A stretch of DNA of 64,000 nt from Eubacterium saphenum ATCC 49989 (GTDB taxonomy: Bacteria; Bacillota; Clostridia; Peptostreptococcales; Anaerovoracaceae). A model generated the notes under the pieces. It did no database searches. It worked only from the letters and a program-made list of their open reading frames with translations, and was not told the DNA's origin. The stretch is taken from positions 617,824-681,823 of the forward strand of contig GG688422.1 in assembly GCA_000161975.1 (NCBI GenBank), written 5' to 3'. Made by a program: the position numbers and the translations under genes. Numbering within the stretch: the stretch's first letter is position 1; each line of letters starts with the position of its first letter. Below, one piece after another: positions 7,800-17,145 of the stretch.

Positions 7800-10700
7800 C
7801 TATTTAACAATCTTTTTTACAGTCTGTCCATAGTACTCAAGCTTACCTATCTTCTTAAACGCTCTTATTGTGAACGTGTAGTTGCCCTTCTTCTTAGGTA
7901 GCTTGATACTTCCAACTATAAAGCCTCTAAGCTTCTTAGTACCCTTCTTAAGCTTTATAGTCTTAACCTTGCCGTCTATGACTATCTTAGCTTCATAGCC
8001 GTTTACGCCCTTCATAGCCTTAAACTTGATGTTAAGTACTCGGCTCTTCTTATTCACCTTTGCGCTAAGCTTCTCAACCGCTCCAAGCATGAATGCGAAG
8101 CTGTTACCGTATTCAACCAGCTTGTTGTTATCAACCTCTAGAGCCTCAAGCTTAAATGCCAGGAATTTACCCATTGGAAGCCCTGTTACGCTTGCCTTAA
8201 CCTTGCCTGCAGTAGCTGCTACAAGCTTATCAGCTTTTACAAATCTTTCTATAGCCTTAAACTTCTTATCGTAAGGCGCAGTCACAGTAACCTTATACCC
8301 TGCAGCTGCCATTGTCTTGTTAAACTCAAACTCTACAGCTCCCTTACCTGCTACGGTAACAGTCACTCCCTTATCCTTAGGAAGCGGTGCTGCAAGCACC
8401 TTATCTGACAGCTTACCTATATATGTAACCTTGGTACCGTTATAGCTTCCGTCTGCATCTATAGCTCTTACCGCATAGTAGTATGCCTTACCGTTATCAG
8501 CCTTTTCGTCTAAGTACTTCAAGGTGTTCCTGTCTATAGTTGCTATCTTATTATCTTTGCTTGGCTTAAAGTCCTTCTTTTCGCTTCTAAAGATCTCAAA
8601 GCCTGTGTGTAGATTTGCCTTAGGTGGCTCTATAGTAAGCTCATATCCCTTTGCCTTAGCTGATGCCTTGAGCTCGGGCTGCCCCAGCTTCTCATTAAAT
8701 AAATTCTTCCATACTCCGTATAGGGTCTTGTCGCCTTGAACTATTGTATTTCTGAAGAAGTCGGGATACTTAGCTTCCTTGCTCTTAGCCCAACCTATGA
8801 ATAAGTATCCGTCTCTTCCGGGCATCTTAGCCTTAGTAGGCATCTTACCACCCAGTGAATCATACCTATCAATCTCTTCCGTCTTAAGACTTGCATCCGT
8901 ACCGTCATTCAGCTTAAATACTACCTTCACCTTATCTACTGTTCCTATTTTCTTATATACAGGATATATCACTAAATCATTAGTTACTATACTCTTTTTG
9001 AAGAAGTTAGGTTTATCAGCATCTTTCACCGTAGAATATCCTAAGAAGATATGCTCATCACGTTTCCTTATATGACCATCCAGCTTATCTCCTATTGGTT
9101 TTCCGCTAGGCACGTTTTCTATAACCTCATCTTCATCCATGCCCACATCAGCATATTTAATTGTTACATTGGTAACCTCCTGCGTTCCCTCATACACAGC
9201 GTATAGTGTAGTATCTGCATATATTTGGCTATCCGAGTTATAATCAGGGAAAGTAGCGAATTTGCTCCTCGAAAACCCTACAAACTTATGACCATCTCTT
9301 GTAAATATTTTGTTTTGTACTGCAGTTTCAATCTGTCCCTTTACTGTGCCTCCTACAGGTACACTTAGCTTTGCCGAAACTCCGGATGCTAATACTCCAC
9401 CATTACCATCAAGTGTTACAGTATTGTTCTTCCACACCGAATATACAGTAGTATCAGCATTTATAGTTGTATTTTCATCAAAATCAGGAGCACCGGCAGT
9501 TTTACTCTTCGCCCATCCAAGGAATTTGGAACCCGTTATCTCAGGCTTATCTTCAGGCATTTTGCTTCCTGAATCCTTTATGCTTTTGCCTTTTTCTACA
9601 ATTTCGTGGTTTCTAAACGCTGGTGCGTCTACACCGTTTTTATCAAATGTTACTCCCGCATACTTGTCTTTGCGATATATATTATATGTTGTATCTTTAT
9701 CTGCTAAATTATTAATCGATGTCACTTCCTTTAAATTTATCGACTCATGCTCTACAGTGGCTTCACTTCCTCTTTTTAGCTTTACCACCTTAAAATCTTT
9801 ATAAATGTTTCCTCCTATAGCCATCTTAAAGCCCTTAGGAGTTTTAAGATATTCTAAATTGTAACAGCCCCAAAACATACCGTAACCGGGAGATTTAGCT
9901 AATCTTAAATCCCATTTGCTGAGATCTGCTTTTTCTATTGCTGTACGTTGAAAGACTTGATTAACAGCAACTACTTTAGATGTGTTCCACTTAGACGGAT
10001 CCGGTTTTGCTGATGTTGCGAATTTAAACATAACTGTCATCTCTGTTACTTTTGATGTATCCCAATTCGTTACATACGGATCTACTAAAGGTGCATCATA
10101 AAACATACCCCACATGTTAGTTACTTTTGAAGTATTGAAATTGGCGGTTCCTAGTAATTTCCCTTGAAAACGCTTAAACATATACGAGCAACTTTGTGGT
10201 AAATACACCTCATTCTCAAATTTCATATTCCCTTTAAATGATTTGTTCCATTCTAAGTCTTTTTTGTCATATACTTTGCCACCGAATTCCTTTACCATAT
10301 CTTCCCATTTCTCTCGTTCGATGTTTCTATCCGAATTTGATTTTTTTACACTAACAGTTATATTGCCATCGTTTCTTATTTCAGCCTCAACATTGCCTGA
10401 TCTATTTAGCGGAATTCCAGAACCATGCCAAGCAGCATACACAGTAATATCTTTACTTACAATACTATCTTCGTCAAAATCAGGAACCCCTAAGATTTGA
10501 TTCTTTGCCCAACCGAAAAATTTTCGTCCTTCACTTTTAGGTGCCTTCACAGGCAATCCTTCTTTTGAATCCTTTATGCTTAGACCCTTTTTTACAATGC
10601 AGTGGTTTCTAAACGCAGATGTGTCGCCGCCATGTTTATCAAACGTTACTCCAACATACTTATCTTTGAGATATATGTCATATGTTACATCCTTATCAGC

Positions 10701-11768
10701 GTTACTATTAATCAAGAGCGTTTTGTCTAAATTTATAGACTCATGCTCTACAGTAGCTTCCTGTCCTCTTTCTAACTTTACCACCTTGAAATTATTATTG
10801 ATTTTTCCTCCTACCTCCATCTTAAGTCCTCTAGGGGTTTTAAGATATTCCAAGAGTAAACACTTATAGAACACATTAGCAACATCTTTCATTGCGCTTA
10901 CGTCCCATTTACTTAGATCTGCTTTTTTTATTCCACTATAAGCGAACGCACTCACCATACGAGTCATTCTTGACACATTCCATTTTGACACATCCGGATT
11001 TGCTGACAGTGCGTCGAAAAACATGTAGGTCGCATTAGTTACTTTTGACATATCCCAATTTGACACATCCGGATTTGCTGCAGCTGCTTTTTCAAACGTG
11101 CTATACATACTCTCTACCTTAGATGTATTTAGTTTTTCGCAACCATTAATTTTGCCTTTAAGATTATAGAAGAAATACCCTGAATCTTCCGGCAAACGTA
11201 TCCCGTTTGTACTAAAACTAATGTTTTTTACTTGAGCATCCTTCCAGGTATTTTTCCCAGCACCAAGTTTTTTTGCAACGCTCCACCACATATCTTTTTC
11301 TATGTTCATATCGCCTGAATTTTTTTTAGCTGAAACGGTGAGATTCTCATTGCCATCAAATTCTGCATATACATTGCCAGAAGAATTTAAGTTAAATGCC
11401 TGCAAACGCTTACTCTTTATCTTGTTCTGCTTGCCATTCTTATTTTCTTTTTCCTTGGCTTCCTTTGGAGTCTTCGCATTCCTCGCCTCATTCTTTATTG
11501 ACTCAGTCGCTTTGTCTTTTAATGATGCATTATCAAAGTTTTTCTTAGGAGTCTTTGATGAACTTTTTGTATTCTTATAAAATGAGGAAAAAGCATTTGA
11601 AACGGCTGTTTGTGCCTTACCTATTCCTTCTTTTGTAGCTGCCTTATTCGCTGCAAAGCTCGGCGCCATGCCTGTTACCACGAGCATGATACTGAGTGTC
11701 CATGCACATACTTTAGATGCTATACTTGCAACACTTAAGTTTTTTCTGCTTGATTTTAAGTTCTTCAT
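7800..11768 (-). CDS. BspA-like giant secreted surface protein (DUF285 and InlB-type repeats), copy 1
   Basis: This 1322-residue exported protein opens with a signal peptide (hydrophobic core at about 20-37, cleavage near APSFAANKA). A basic Lys/Asn-rich linker (about 50-125) follows. Two copies of one module come next, at about 132-448 and 459-781. Each has a YAEFDGNENLTVSAK-type beta segment, DUF285 repeats (MFxxA...ANPDVSKWNVS) and an InlB B-type repeat ending in tVYaaW. Three more B-type repeats follow (about 782-860, 866-938, 945-1021), then a fibronectin-III-like domain (about 1028-1125) and a Lys-rich C-terminal pair of beta domains. There is no LPXTG motif, so the mode of wall attachment is unknown. 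DUF285/BspA proteins of related bacteria act in adhesion; that role here is inference. ATG follows AGGAGG. Confidence 0.88.
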   Translation of the reverse strand: MKNLKSSRKNLSVASIASKVCAWTLSIMLVVTGMAPSFAANKAATKEGIGKAQTAVSNAFSSFYKNTKSSSKTPKKNFDNASLKDKATESIKNEARNAKTPKEAKEKENKNGKQNKIKSKRLQAFNLNSSGNVYAEFDGNENLTVSAKKNSGDMNIEKDMWWSVAKKLGAGKNTWKDAQVKNISFSTNGIRLPEDSGYFFYNLKGKINGCEKLNTSKVESMYSTFEKAAAANPDVSNWDMSKVTNATYMFFDALSANPDVSKWNVSRMTRMVSAFAYSGIKKADLSKWDVSAMKDVANVFYKCLLLEYLKTPRGLKMEVGGKINNNFKVVKLERGQEATVEHESINLDKTLLINSNADKDVTYDIYLKDKYVGVTFDKHGGDTSAFRNHCIVKKGLSIKDSKEGLPVKAPKSEGRKFFGWAKNQILGVPDFDEDSIVSKDITVYAAWHGSGIPLNRSGNVEAEIRNDGNITVSVKKSNSDRNIEREKWEDMVKEFGGKVYDKKDLEWNKSFKGNMKFENEVYLPQSCSYMFKRFQGKLLGTANFNTSKVTNMWGMFYDAPLVDPYVTNWDTSKVTEMTVMFKFATSAKPDPSKWNTSKVVAVNQVFQRTAIEKADLSKWDLRLAKSPGYGMFWGCYNLEYLKTPKGFKMAIGGNIYKDFKVVKLKRGSEATVEHESINLKEVTSINNLADKDTTYNIYRKDKYAGVTFDKNGVDAPAFRNHEIVEKGKSIKDSGSKMPEDKPEITGSKFLGWAKSKTAGAPDFDENTTINADTTVYSVWKNNTVTLDGNGGVLASGVSAKLSVPVGGTVKGQIETAVQNKIFTRDGHKFVGFSRSKFATFPDYNSDSQIYADTTLYAVYEGTQEVTNVTIKYADVGMDEDEVIENVPSGKPIGDKLDGHIRKRDEHIFLGYSTVKDADKPNFFKKSIVTNDLVIYPVYKKIGTVDKVKVVFKLNDGTDASLKTEEIDRYDSLGGKMPTKAKMPGRDGYLFIGWAKSKEAKYPDFFRNTIVQGDKTLYGVWKNLFNEKLGQPELKASAKAKGYELTIEPPKANLHTGFEIFRSEKKDFKPSKDNKIATIDRNTLKYLDEKADNGKAYYYAVRAIDADGSYNGTKVTYIGKLSDKVLAAPLPKDKGVTVTVAGKGAVEFEFNKTMAAAGYKVTVTAPYDKKFKAIERFVKADKLVAATAGKVKASVTGLPMGKFLAFKLEALEVDNNKLVEYGNSFAFMLGAVEKLSAKVNKKSRVLNIKFKAMKGVNGYEAKIVIDGKVKTIKLKKGTKKLRGFIVGSIKLPKKKGNYTFTIRAFKKIGKLEYYGQTVKKIVK

Positions 11769-11835
11769 TCTCTGCCTCCTAATGACATTCCCCTAAATCT
11801 ATTAATATTAATTACAAAACAATCAGTACCATACT

Positions 11836-11864
11836 ATCATGAAATGTATGTAAAATTATCTGAA
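11836..11864 (-). promoter_or_regulatory. Candidate promoter of BspA-like copy 1
   Basis: Minus strand TTCAGA, 17 nt, CATGAT (4 of 6 matches each). Both hexamers and the exact spacing recur upstream of copy 2, which supports function despite weak consensus. Confidence 0.45.
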
Positions 11865-12100
11865 TGAGGATTGGTTTATTTGGAAGTTATCAAAAAAAGG
11901 TAATTTGTCTCGCCTATCCTTTTTGGAATTTTTGGAAGGTGTTCGGTTTTTTTTATGTTTTTTGTACAAATAAGCCATGGGTATTGCGTGCATTTCAAAG
12001 AATACGATATTAGCCTTTGAGCTAAGGCGTGCGCTTTAAAATCACTTATCTATTAACAACTACACTAGTACTGTCTGAAAAATCAAGCTTAGTAAGAATC
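11865..12100. other. Intergenic stretch between the two surface-protein genes
   Basis: No gene is recognised. The part up to about 11960 resembles the sequence upstream of copy 2 (shared blocks such as TTATCAA followed by AAAGG, and AATTTTTGGA), so the paralog duplication included the upstream region. The rest is AT-rich with T-tracts. Confidence 0.5.
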
Positions 12101-12124
12101 AAAAACTCCCTAACGGGAGCTTTC
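12101..12124 (-). terminator. Degenerate terminator of the second BspA-like gene
   Basis: Inverted repeat CTCCC / GGGAG with a 4-nt loop, extended by AAA/TTT after one mismatch. It is homologous to the perfect hairpin at 7708-7731, and the flanking CTTAAGGTTTAGTATTAA is the same. Confidence 0.5.
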
Positions 12125-12247
12125 TTAAGGTTTAGTATTAAACTGATCAAATATACTTAGCTGAATATGCTCACTAGTCCAAACCGACGTTTTTATTTAA
12201 CTGCCCGATGGCTACTATAGCTGCATATCCGATATGCGCCGATCCTT

Positions 12248-15200
12248 TTATTTAACCGTCTTCGTTACAGCCTGTCCATAGTACTTGAGCTTTCCTATCT
12301 TCTTAAACGCACGAATAGTAAACGTATATTTGCCCTTCTTCTTAGGTAACTTGATGCTTCCTACCATGAAATTCTTGAGCTTCTTCTTTCCCTTCTTAAG
12401 CTTTATAGTCTTAACCTTTCCGTTAATCACTATCTTAACTTCATATCCACTCGCACCCTTCATAGCCTTAAACTTGATGTTAAGTACTCGACTCTTCTTA
12501 TTCACTTTTGCAGTAAGCTTATCAACCGCTCCCATCATAAATGCAAAGCTGTTACCATACTCAACCAGCTTAGTATTATCAGCTTCTAGAGCTTCAAGCT
12601 TGAATGTCAGAAATTTACCCATTGGAAGCCTTGTGATGTTCGCCTTAACCTTCCCCTCAGCAGTCGCCATGAGCTTATCAGCTTCTACAAATCTTTCTAT
12701 AGTCTTAAACTTCTTATCATAAGGTGCGGTCACAGTAACCTTGTACTTAATCGCTGCTATGGTCTTATTAAACTCAAGACCCACTACCCCCTTACCTGTT
12801 ACGGTAGCAGTTACGCCTCTATCCTTTGGTAGTGACGCCGCAAGAACCTTATCAGACAGCTTGCCTATATATGTAACCTTGGTGCCGTTATAACTTCCGT
12901 CTGCATCTATAGCTCTTACCGCATAGTAGTATGCCTTACCGTTATCTGCCTTTTCATCTAAGTACTTTAAGGCATCTCTATCTACAGTTGCTATCATGTT
13001 GTCTTTGCTTGGCTTAAAATCCTTCTTTTCGCTTCTAAAGATTTCAAAGCCTGTGTGTAGATTTGCTGTAGGCGGCTCGATTGTAAGCTCATATCCCTTC
13101 GCCTTAACAGACACCTTAAGCACTGCCTGACCCAATCTTTCATCGTATAGGCTCTTCCACACAGCGTATACCGTCATATCACCTTTAACCGTTGTGCCTC
13201 TGAAGAAGTCTGGATACCTTGCAGCCTTACTCTTAGCCCAGCCTGTGAATAGATATCCGTCTCTTGCCGGCACCTTGTCCTTCGTAGGCATCTTATCACC
13301 TAGAGATTCATACTTGGTAACCTCTTGAGTCTTAAGGCTTCCATCGGTTCCATCATTAAGCTTAAAAGCTACCTTTGCCTTATCAACATTTCCTGTCTCC
13401 TTGTATACAGGATATAGCACCAAGTTATTAGTTACTATGCTCTTTTTGAAAAAGTCCGGCTTAACCGCATTCTTTTCTTTTGAGTATCCCAAGAATCTAT
13501 GCCCTGCTAGTGCTCTTTCGTGTCCGTCCAACTTATCGCCTATTGGCTTTCCGGTAGGCACGTTTTCTATCACTTCATCTTCATCCATACCCACTTCAGT
13601 GTACTTGATAGTTAACTTTGTAACCTCATTCGTCTCTTCGTACACGGCGTATAGCGTTGTACCTAAATATACAGGGCTGTCTAAGTTGTAGTCTGCCTGT
13701 GTTGCAAACTTACTCTTTGAAAACCCTATTAGCCTGTATCCATCCTTTGTGAATATCTTATTTGCCACCGCAGCTTCAAGCTGTTCCTTTACTGCACTAC
13801 CCTTATCTACAGCTACAGTAGCCGAAGCTCCTCCCGCAAGCACACCGCCGTTACTGTCAAGCGTTACGACTACCTTTGGTACAGGCTTTGTTTTCCATAA
13901 CGCCTTAATCTTTACATCAGCACTTGCAATTATTTTGTCATTCGGTATTTTTTCTACAGCCTTCGCTATGCCCACTCTAACTTCCCATTTGTCAAATTCC
14001 TTACCTGCAGGCGCTGTAAATGCACATTCAGGTAGTTGGTATTCACTTCCTTTTTCTACCTGTGTAGCTTGCATATCGCCCTCTCCGCCATTTTTATAGA
14101 ATGTAATGCTTACTTTTGGTGCTGCCCACACAGCATATGCAGTGATATCACCGTTGACAATAGTGTTTTCATCAAAATCAGGTGCTGTAGCTGTTTTGCT
14201 CTTTGACCAGCCAAGAAATTTATGTCCTTCCCTCTCTGGTTTAGTTTCAGGCAATACCCCTTTTGAATCTTTTATGTTCTTATCTTTGCTTACTATTTCA
14301 TGATTCATCCATCCTTCATAGTTACCACCATTTTTATCAAATACTACGCCTACATATTTATCCTTTCTATAAATATGGGTTAAAACATCTCTATTGTTGT
14401 TATTGTTTATTATATAACCGTTTTTTAAATTTTCGCTTTCTTTCTCAACTACCGGCGATTCTCCCTTTCTTAATAACACTATTTTGAAATCTTCATCACC
14501 TGCTACACTTATATTTGTACGCATCCCTGCTGGAGTTTTAAGATATTCAAGTTTAGAGCATCCACTAAACATACCTTCTGTATTATTATCCTTTAATACC
14601 TCCTCATTAAGCTTCCATTTGCTAAGATTAATTTTTTTAATTCCCGATTTTTCAAACATATAGCTCATATTAGTTACTTTTGATGTATCCCATCCTGACA
14701 CATTAGGGTTTGCTGAGGTTGCTCCACCAAACATACCATTCATATAAGCTACTTTTGACACATTCCATTTTGAAACATCAGGATTTGCCGATGTTGCTCC
14801 ATTAAACATATTTCTCATATCAGTTACTTCTGATGTGTCCCATCTTGACACATCAGGATTTGCCAACGTTGCTCCTTCGAACATACCGTTCATATAAGTT
14901 GCTTTTGACACATTCCATTTTGAAACATCCGGATTTGCCGACGTTGCCCCATAAAACATCCAGTTCATATTATCTACATTTGAAACTTCCCATCCTGACA
15001 CATCAGGGTTTGCTGAGGTTGCTTGTTGAAACATACGGATCATATAAGTTGCATTTGATACATTCCATTTTGAAACATCAGGATTTGCCGACGTTGCCAT
15101 ATAAAACATCCCGTTCATATTATTTACATTTGAAACGTCCCACTTTGACACATCAGGGTTTGCATATGGTGCTTTTTCGAACATATTATTCATACGCTTT

Positions 15201-15871
15201 ACCTTGGATGTATTTAGATTTTCGCAACCATCGATTTTACCTTGAAGCTCATTGAAAAAATACTCCGAATACTCCGGCAAATATATCCCGTTTGTATTAA
15301 ATCTAATGTTTTTTACTTTAGTTCTCTTCCATCCACTCGCTCCTTTTATAGATCTCTTCGAGGCTTTAAGGCCTTCTCTCATAACTCGCCACTTTTCTTT
15401 TTTTATATTCATATCGCCTGAAGTATTTTTAGCTGAAACAATGAGATTCTCATTACCATCAAATTCTGCATACACATTTCCTGAAAAATTTAAGTTAAAT
15501 GTCTGACCCCGCTTATTCTTTATCTTGTTCTGCTTGCCATTCTTATCTTCTTTTCCCTTGGCTTCATTTGGAGTCTTCGCATTCCTCGCCTCATTCTTTA
15601 TTGATTTAACCGCTTTGTTTTTTAATGATGCCTTATCAAAGTTTTTCTTAGAAATCTTTGATGAACTTTTTGTATTCTTATAAAATGAGGGGAAAGCATT
15701 CGAAACGGCTGTTTGTACCTTGCCTCTTCCTGCTTTTGTAGCTGCCTTATTCGCTGCAAAGCTCGGTGCCATGCCTGTTACCACGAGCATGATACTGAGT
15801 ATCCACGCACATGCTTTAGATGCTATACCTGCAGCACCTACGTTCTTTCTGTTTAATTCTGAGTTCTTCAT
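12248..15871 (-). CDS. BspA-like giant secreted surface protein (DUF285 and InlB-type repeats), copy 2
   Basis: This 1207-residue paralog of the neighbouring gene has a near-identical signal peptide (APSFAANKA) and linker. It has one N-terminal module instead of two, but its DUF285 tract is expanded to seven consecutive 25-residue units (about 236-410). B-type repeats follow at about 505-582, 585-659, 666-745, 752-823 and 832-906. Then comes a fibronectin-III-like domain with GFEIFRSEKKDFKPSKDN almost identical to copy 1, and the Lys-rich C-terminal domains ending GQAVTKTVK. No LPXTG motif is present. A serine-rich B repeat at 585-659 (ITFYKNGGEGDMQ) has no counterpart at the same place in copy 1. 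ATG follows AGGAGGC. A surface adhesin role is inferred from the family. Confidence 0.88.
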   Translation of the reverse strand: MKNSELNRKNVGAAGIASKACAWILSIMLVVTGMAPSFAANKAATKAGRGKVQTAVSNAFPSFYKNTKSSSKISKKNFDKASLKNKAVKSIKNEARNAKTPNEAKGKEDKNGKQNKIKNKRGQTFNLNFSGNVYAEFDGNENLIVSAKNTSGDMNIKKEKWRVMREGLKASKRSIKGASGWKRTKVKNIRFNTNGIYLPEYSEYFFNELQGKIDGCENLNTSKVKRMNNMFEKAPYANPDVSKWDVSNVNNMNGMFYMATSANPDVSKWNVSNATYMIRMFQQATSANPDVSGWEVSNVDNMNWMFYGATSANPDVSKWNVSKATYMNGMFEGATLANPDVSRWDTSEVTDMRNMFNGATSANPDVSKWNVSKVAYMNGMFGGATSANPNVSGWDTSKVTNMSYMFEKSGIKKINLSKWKLNEEVLKDNNTEGMFSGCSKLEYLKTPAGMRTNISVAGDEDFKIVLLRKGESPVVEKESENLKNGYIINNNNNRDVLTHIYRKDKYVGVVFDKNGGNYEGWMNHEIVSKDKNIKDSKGVLPETKPEREGHKFLGWSKSKTATAPDFDENTIVNGDITAYAVWAAPKVSITFYKNGGEGDMQATQVEKGSEYQLPECAFTAPAGKEFDKWEVRVGIAKAVEKIPNDKIIASADVKIKALWKTKPVPKVVVTLDSNGGVLAGGASATVAVDKGSAVKEQLEAAVANKIFTKDGYRLIGFSKSKFATQADYNLDSPVYLGTTLYAVYEETNEVTKLTIKYTEVGMDEDEVIENVPTGKPIGDKLDGHERALAGHRFLGYSKEKNAVKPDFFKKSIVTNNLVLYPVYKETGNVDKAKVAFKLNDGTDGSLKTQEVTKYESLGDKMPTKDKVPARDGYLFTGWAKSKAARYPDFFRGTTVKGDMTVYAVWKSLYDERLGQAVLKVSVKAKGYELTIEPPTANLHTGFEIFRSEKKDFKPSKDNMIATVDRDALKYLDEKADNGKAYYYAVRAIDADGSYNGTKVTYIGKLSDKVLAASLPKDRGVTATVTGKGVVGLEFNKTIAAIKYKVTVTAPYDKKFKTIERFVEADKLMATAEGKVKANITRLPMGKFLTFKLEALEADNTKLVEYGNSFAFMMGAVDKLTAKVNKKSRVLNIKFKAMKGASGYEVKIVINGKVKTIKLKKGKKKLKNFMVGSIKLPKKKGKYTFTIRAFKKIGKLKYYGQAVTKTVK
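14642..15166 (-). repeat. Seven tandem 75-bp units encoding DUF285 repeats
   Basis: The encoded unit is 25 residues with fixed Ala-Asn-Pro at residues 237, 262, 287, 312, 337, 362 and 387. Units alternate between two types (KWNVS followed by ATYM or AYM; and G/R-W-E/D-V/T-S), which implies a 150-bp higher-order repeat made by duplication of unit pairs. Confidence 0.85.
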
Positions 15872-15934
15872 TATTAGCCTCCTAACAACACTCCCCTAAA
15901 TTTATTACTTACAAAATACAATATTCATAATAAT

Positions 15935-15963
15935 ATCATGAAATAGATGTGATGTTGTCTGAA
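15935..15963 (-). promoter_or_regulatory. Candidate promoter of BspA-like copy 2
   Basis: Minus strand TTCAGA, 17 nt, CATGAT, identical in hexamers and spacing to the element upstream of copy 1. It lies about 65-95 nt before the start codon. Confidence 0.45.
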
Positions 15964-16091
15964 TAAAGATTGATTTTTTTAAAAATTATCAAGAAAGGCA
16001 CTTTGTGTCACCCCCCCCTTTTTTTGAAATTTTGGATCTGCATGGTGTGTTTTTGTTTTTATAGGCAAAAATCTGTGTTTTGCCTATGTAG

Positions 16092-17006
16092 CTATTTGAT
16101 AAACCTGATCTTACTTGCAATCCCTTCGCCGAGCACGATGCTAATACAGTTCATATAACTTTTTATAAATCTTTCATCCCTAGGATGCATGATACAAATT
16201 TCATCAGCCAGATCCATTAGAGCAAGTCCTCTTTCGGTCATATCCACGCCGAGGTCTACAACGATAACATCAAAGTCATTATAGTTTGTAATACCCTCTA
16301 TGTACCTCATGATTTCATCCTTATCAAGATGGATCAAGGGATTTATGCCACTGCCCTTGGTGAAACTGTACACCCCGTCGTGGAGACTCACATAATCCAT
16401 TACATCCAGCCCTGCATTTGACCTCTTATTTAATATCTTGTATATAAATTCTCTATGCGTATGTTCATCTTCCGCAACACTTTCTTCAGACGGCTCTATA
16501 TTATCAAAACCTATAAGCAGCACCCTCTTTTGCTCACCCGCAAACCTCTTTGCCATGAGCCTTGCAAACGAACTGCACCCTGTGCCACCTTGGGCTGAGC
16601 ACACGACAACCATCTTATAGATGTTCTCCCGAACATTTGCAACATCCGGCCTGAAAACATTTTCCTCACAATAGTTTTTGTTCCACATGGCACATGCATT
16701 AATCAACCTGCCAACCTTCGAATATTTATATATATGTAGGATTTTCCCCGCCCTGTCTTCATTACGTGTATTTAATAAATCGTTTAAATTCTCATCAGCC
16801 TTCTTTTTGCACATATACACGGCGGGCATCTTTCTCTCCCATTTTTCTGCGATACCGAAATCATCCGTAAGAATCAACCCTTGAGCCACTCCATTAATAC
16901 CTTGAGCTCCCTTGATTACATCGATATCTCCCTTGGCTTCCTTGGTGATGGCTTTAATCACCGCCTTGGAAAAACTCTCATCCATTATCTCCGTAGCTAT
17001 TGTCAA
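16092..17006 (-). CDS. MinD/CpaE-like protein with degenerate P-loop
   Basis: This 304-residue protein has a receiver-like N-terminal part (about 1-120, with LILTDDFGIAEKWERKMPAVYMCKK in outline: ILTDD near 45, PAVYMC near 59) and a SIMIBI-class ATPase fold. The fold is seen in VVVCSAQGGTGCSS near 134-147, VLLIGFD near 160 and the Walker B strand VIVVDLG near 250. In MinD/ParA/CpaE proteins the loop reads KGGxGKT/S; here both lysines are replaced (Gln and Cys), so ATP hydrolysis is doubtful. The start is TTG with AGGAGG six nucleotides upstream. No pilus or division genes are nearby, so its partner is unknown. Confidence 0.75.
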   Translation of the reverse strand: MTIATEIMDESFSKAVIKAITKEAKGDIDVIKGAQGINGVAQGLILTDDFGIAEKWERKMPAVYMCKKKADENLNDLLNTRNEDRAGKILHIYKYSKVGRLINACAMWNKNYCEENVFRPDVANVRENIYKMVVVCSAQGGTGCSSFARLMAKRFAGEQKRVLLIGFDNIEPSEESVAEDEHTHREFIYKILNKRSNAGLDVMDYVSLHDGVYSFTKGSGINPLIHLDKDEIMRYIEGITNYNDFDVIVVDLGVDMTERGLALMDLADEICIMHPRDERFIKSYMNCISIVLGEGIASKIRFIK

Positions 17007-17145
17007 TTACTTCCTCCTCTTGTGTGCGCCTCGTTTACTATACCTATTCTACGCATCACTTCCCGAAGGTCGACCTAATTAGACAAAATTAATAACCTCT
17101 TATTTGCTCCAATATATGATAAAATATATAGCCTTGGAGGTAAAC

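Noticed and set aside
9310..9804. 164-codon plus-strand open frame inside the first BspA-like gene
   Set aside because: It is antisense to a well supported repeat protein, has no ribosome binding site and a composition typical of a shadow frame. The same holds for other long antisense frames such as 4668-5162 and 57135-57701.
14642..15166. Regularly spaced repeats that could suggest a CRISPR array
   Set aside because: The units are 75 bp, contiguous without spacers, in frame and encode DUF285 repeats.
7800..15871. LPXTG sorting signal in the BspA-like proteins
   Set aside because: Both C-termini end in Lys-rich beta domains with no LPXTG, no hydrophobic tail and no terminal basic cluster after a membrane segment.
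17044..17103. GGTCGACC palindrome between the MinD-like and YdcF-like genes as an operator
   Set aside because: It is only 8 bp, single, and not placed at a recognisable promoter.
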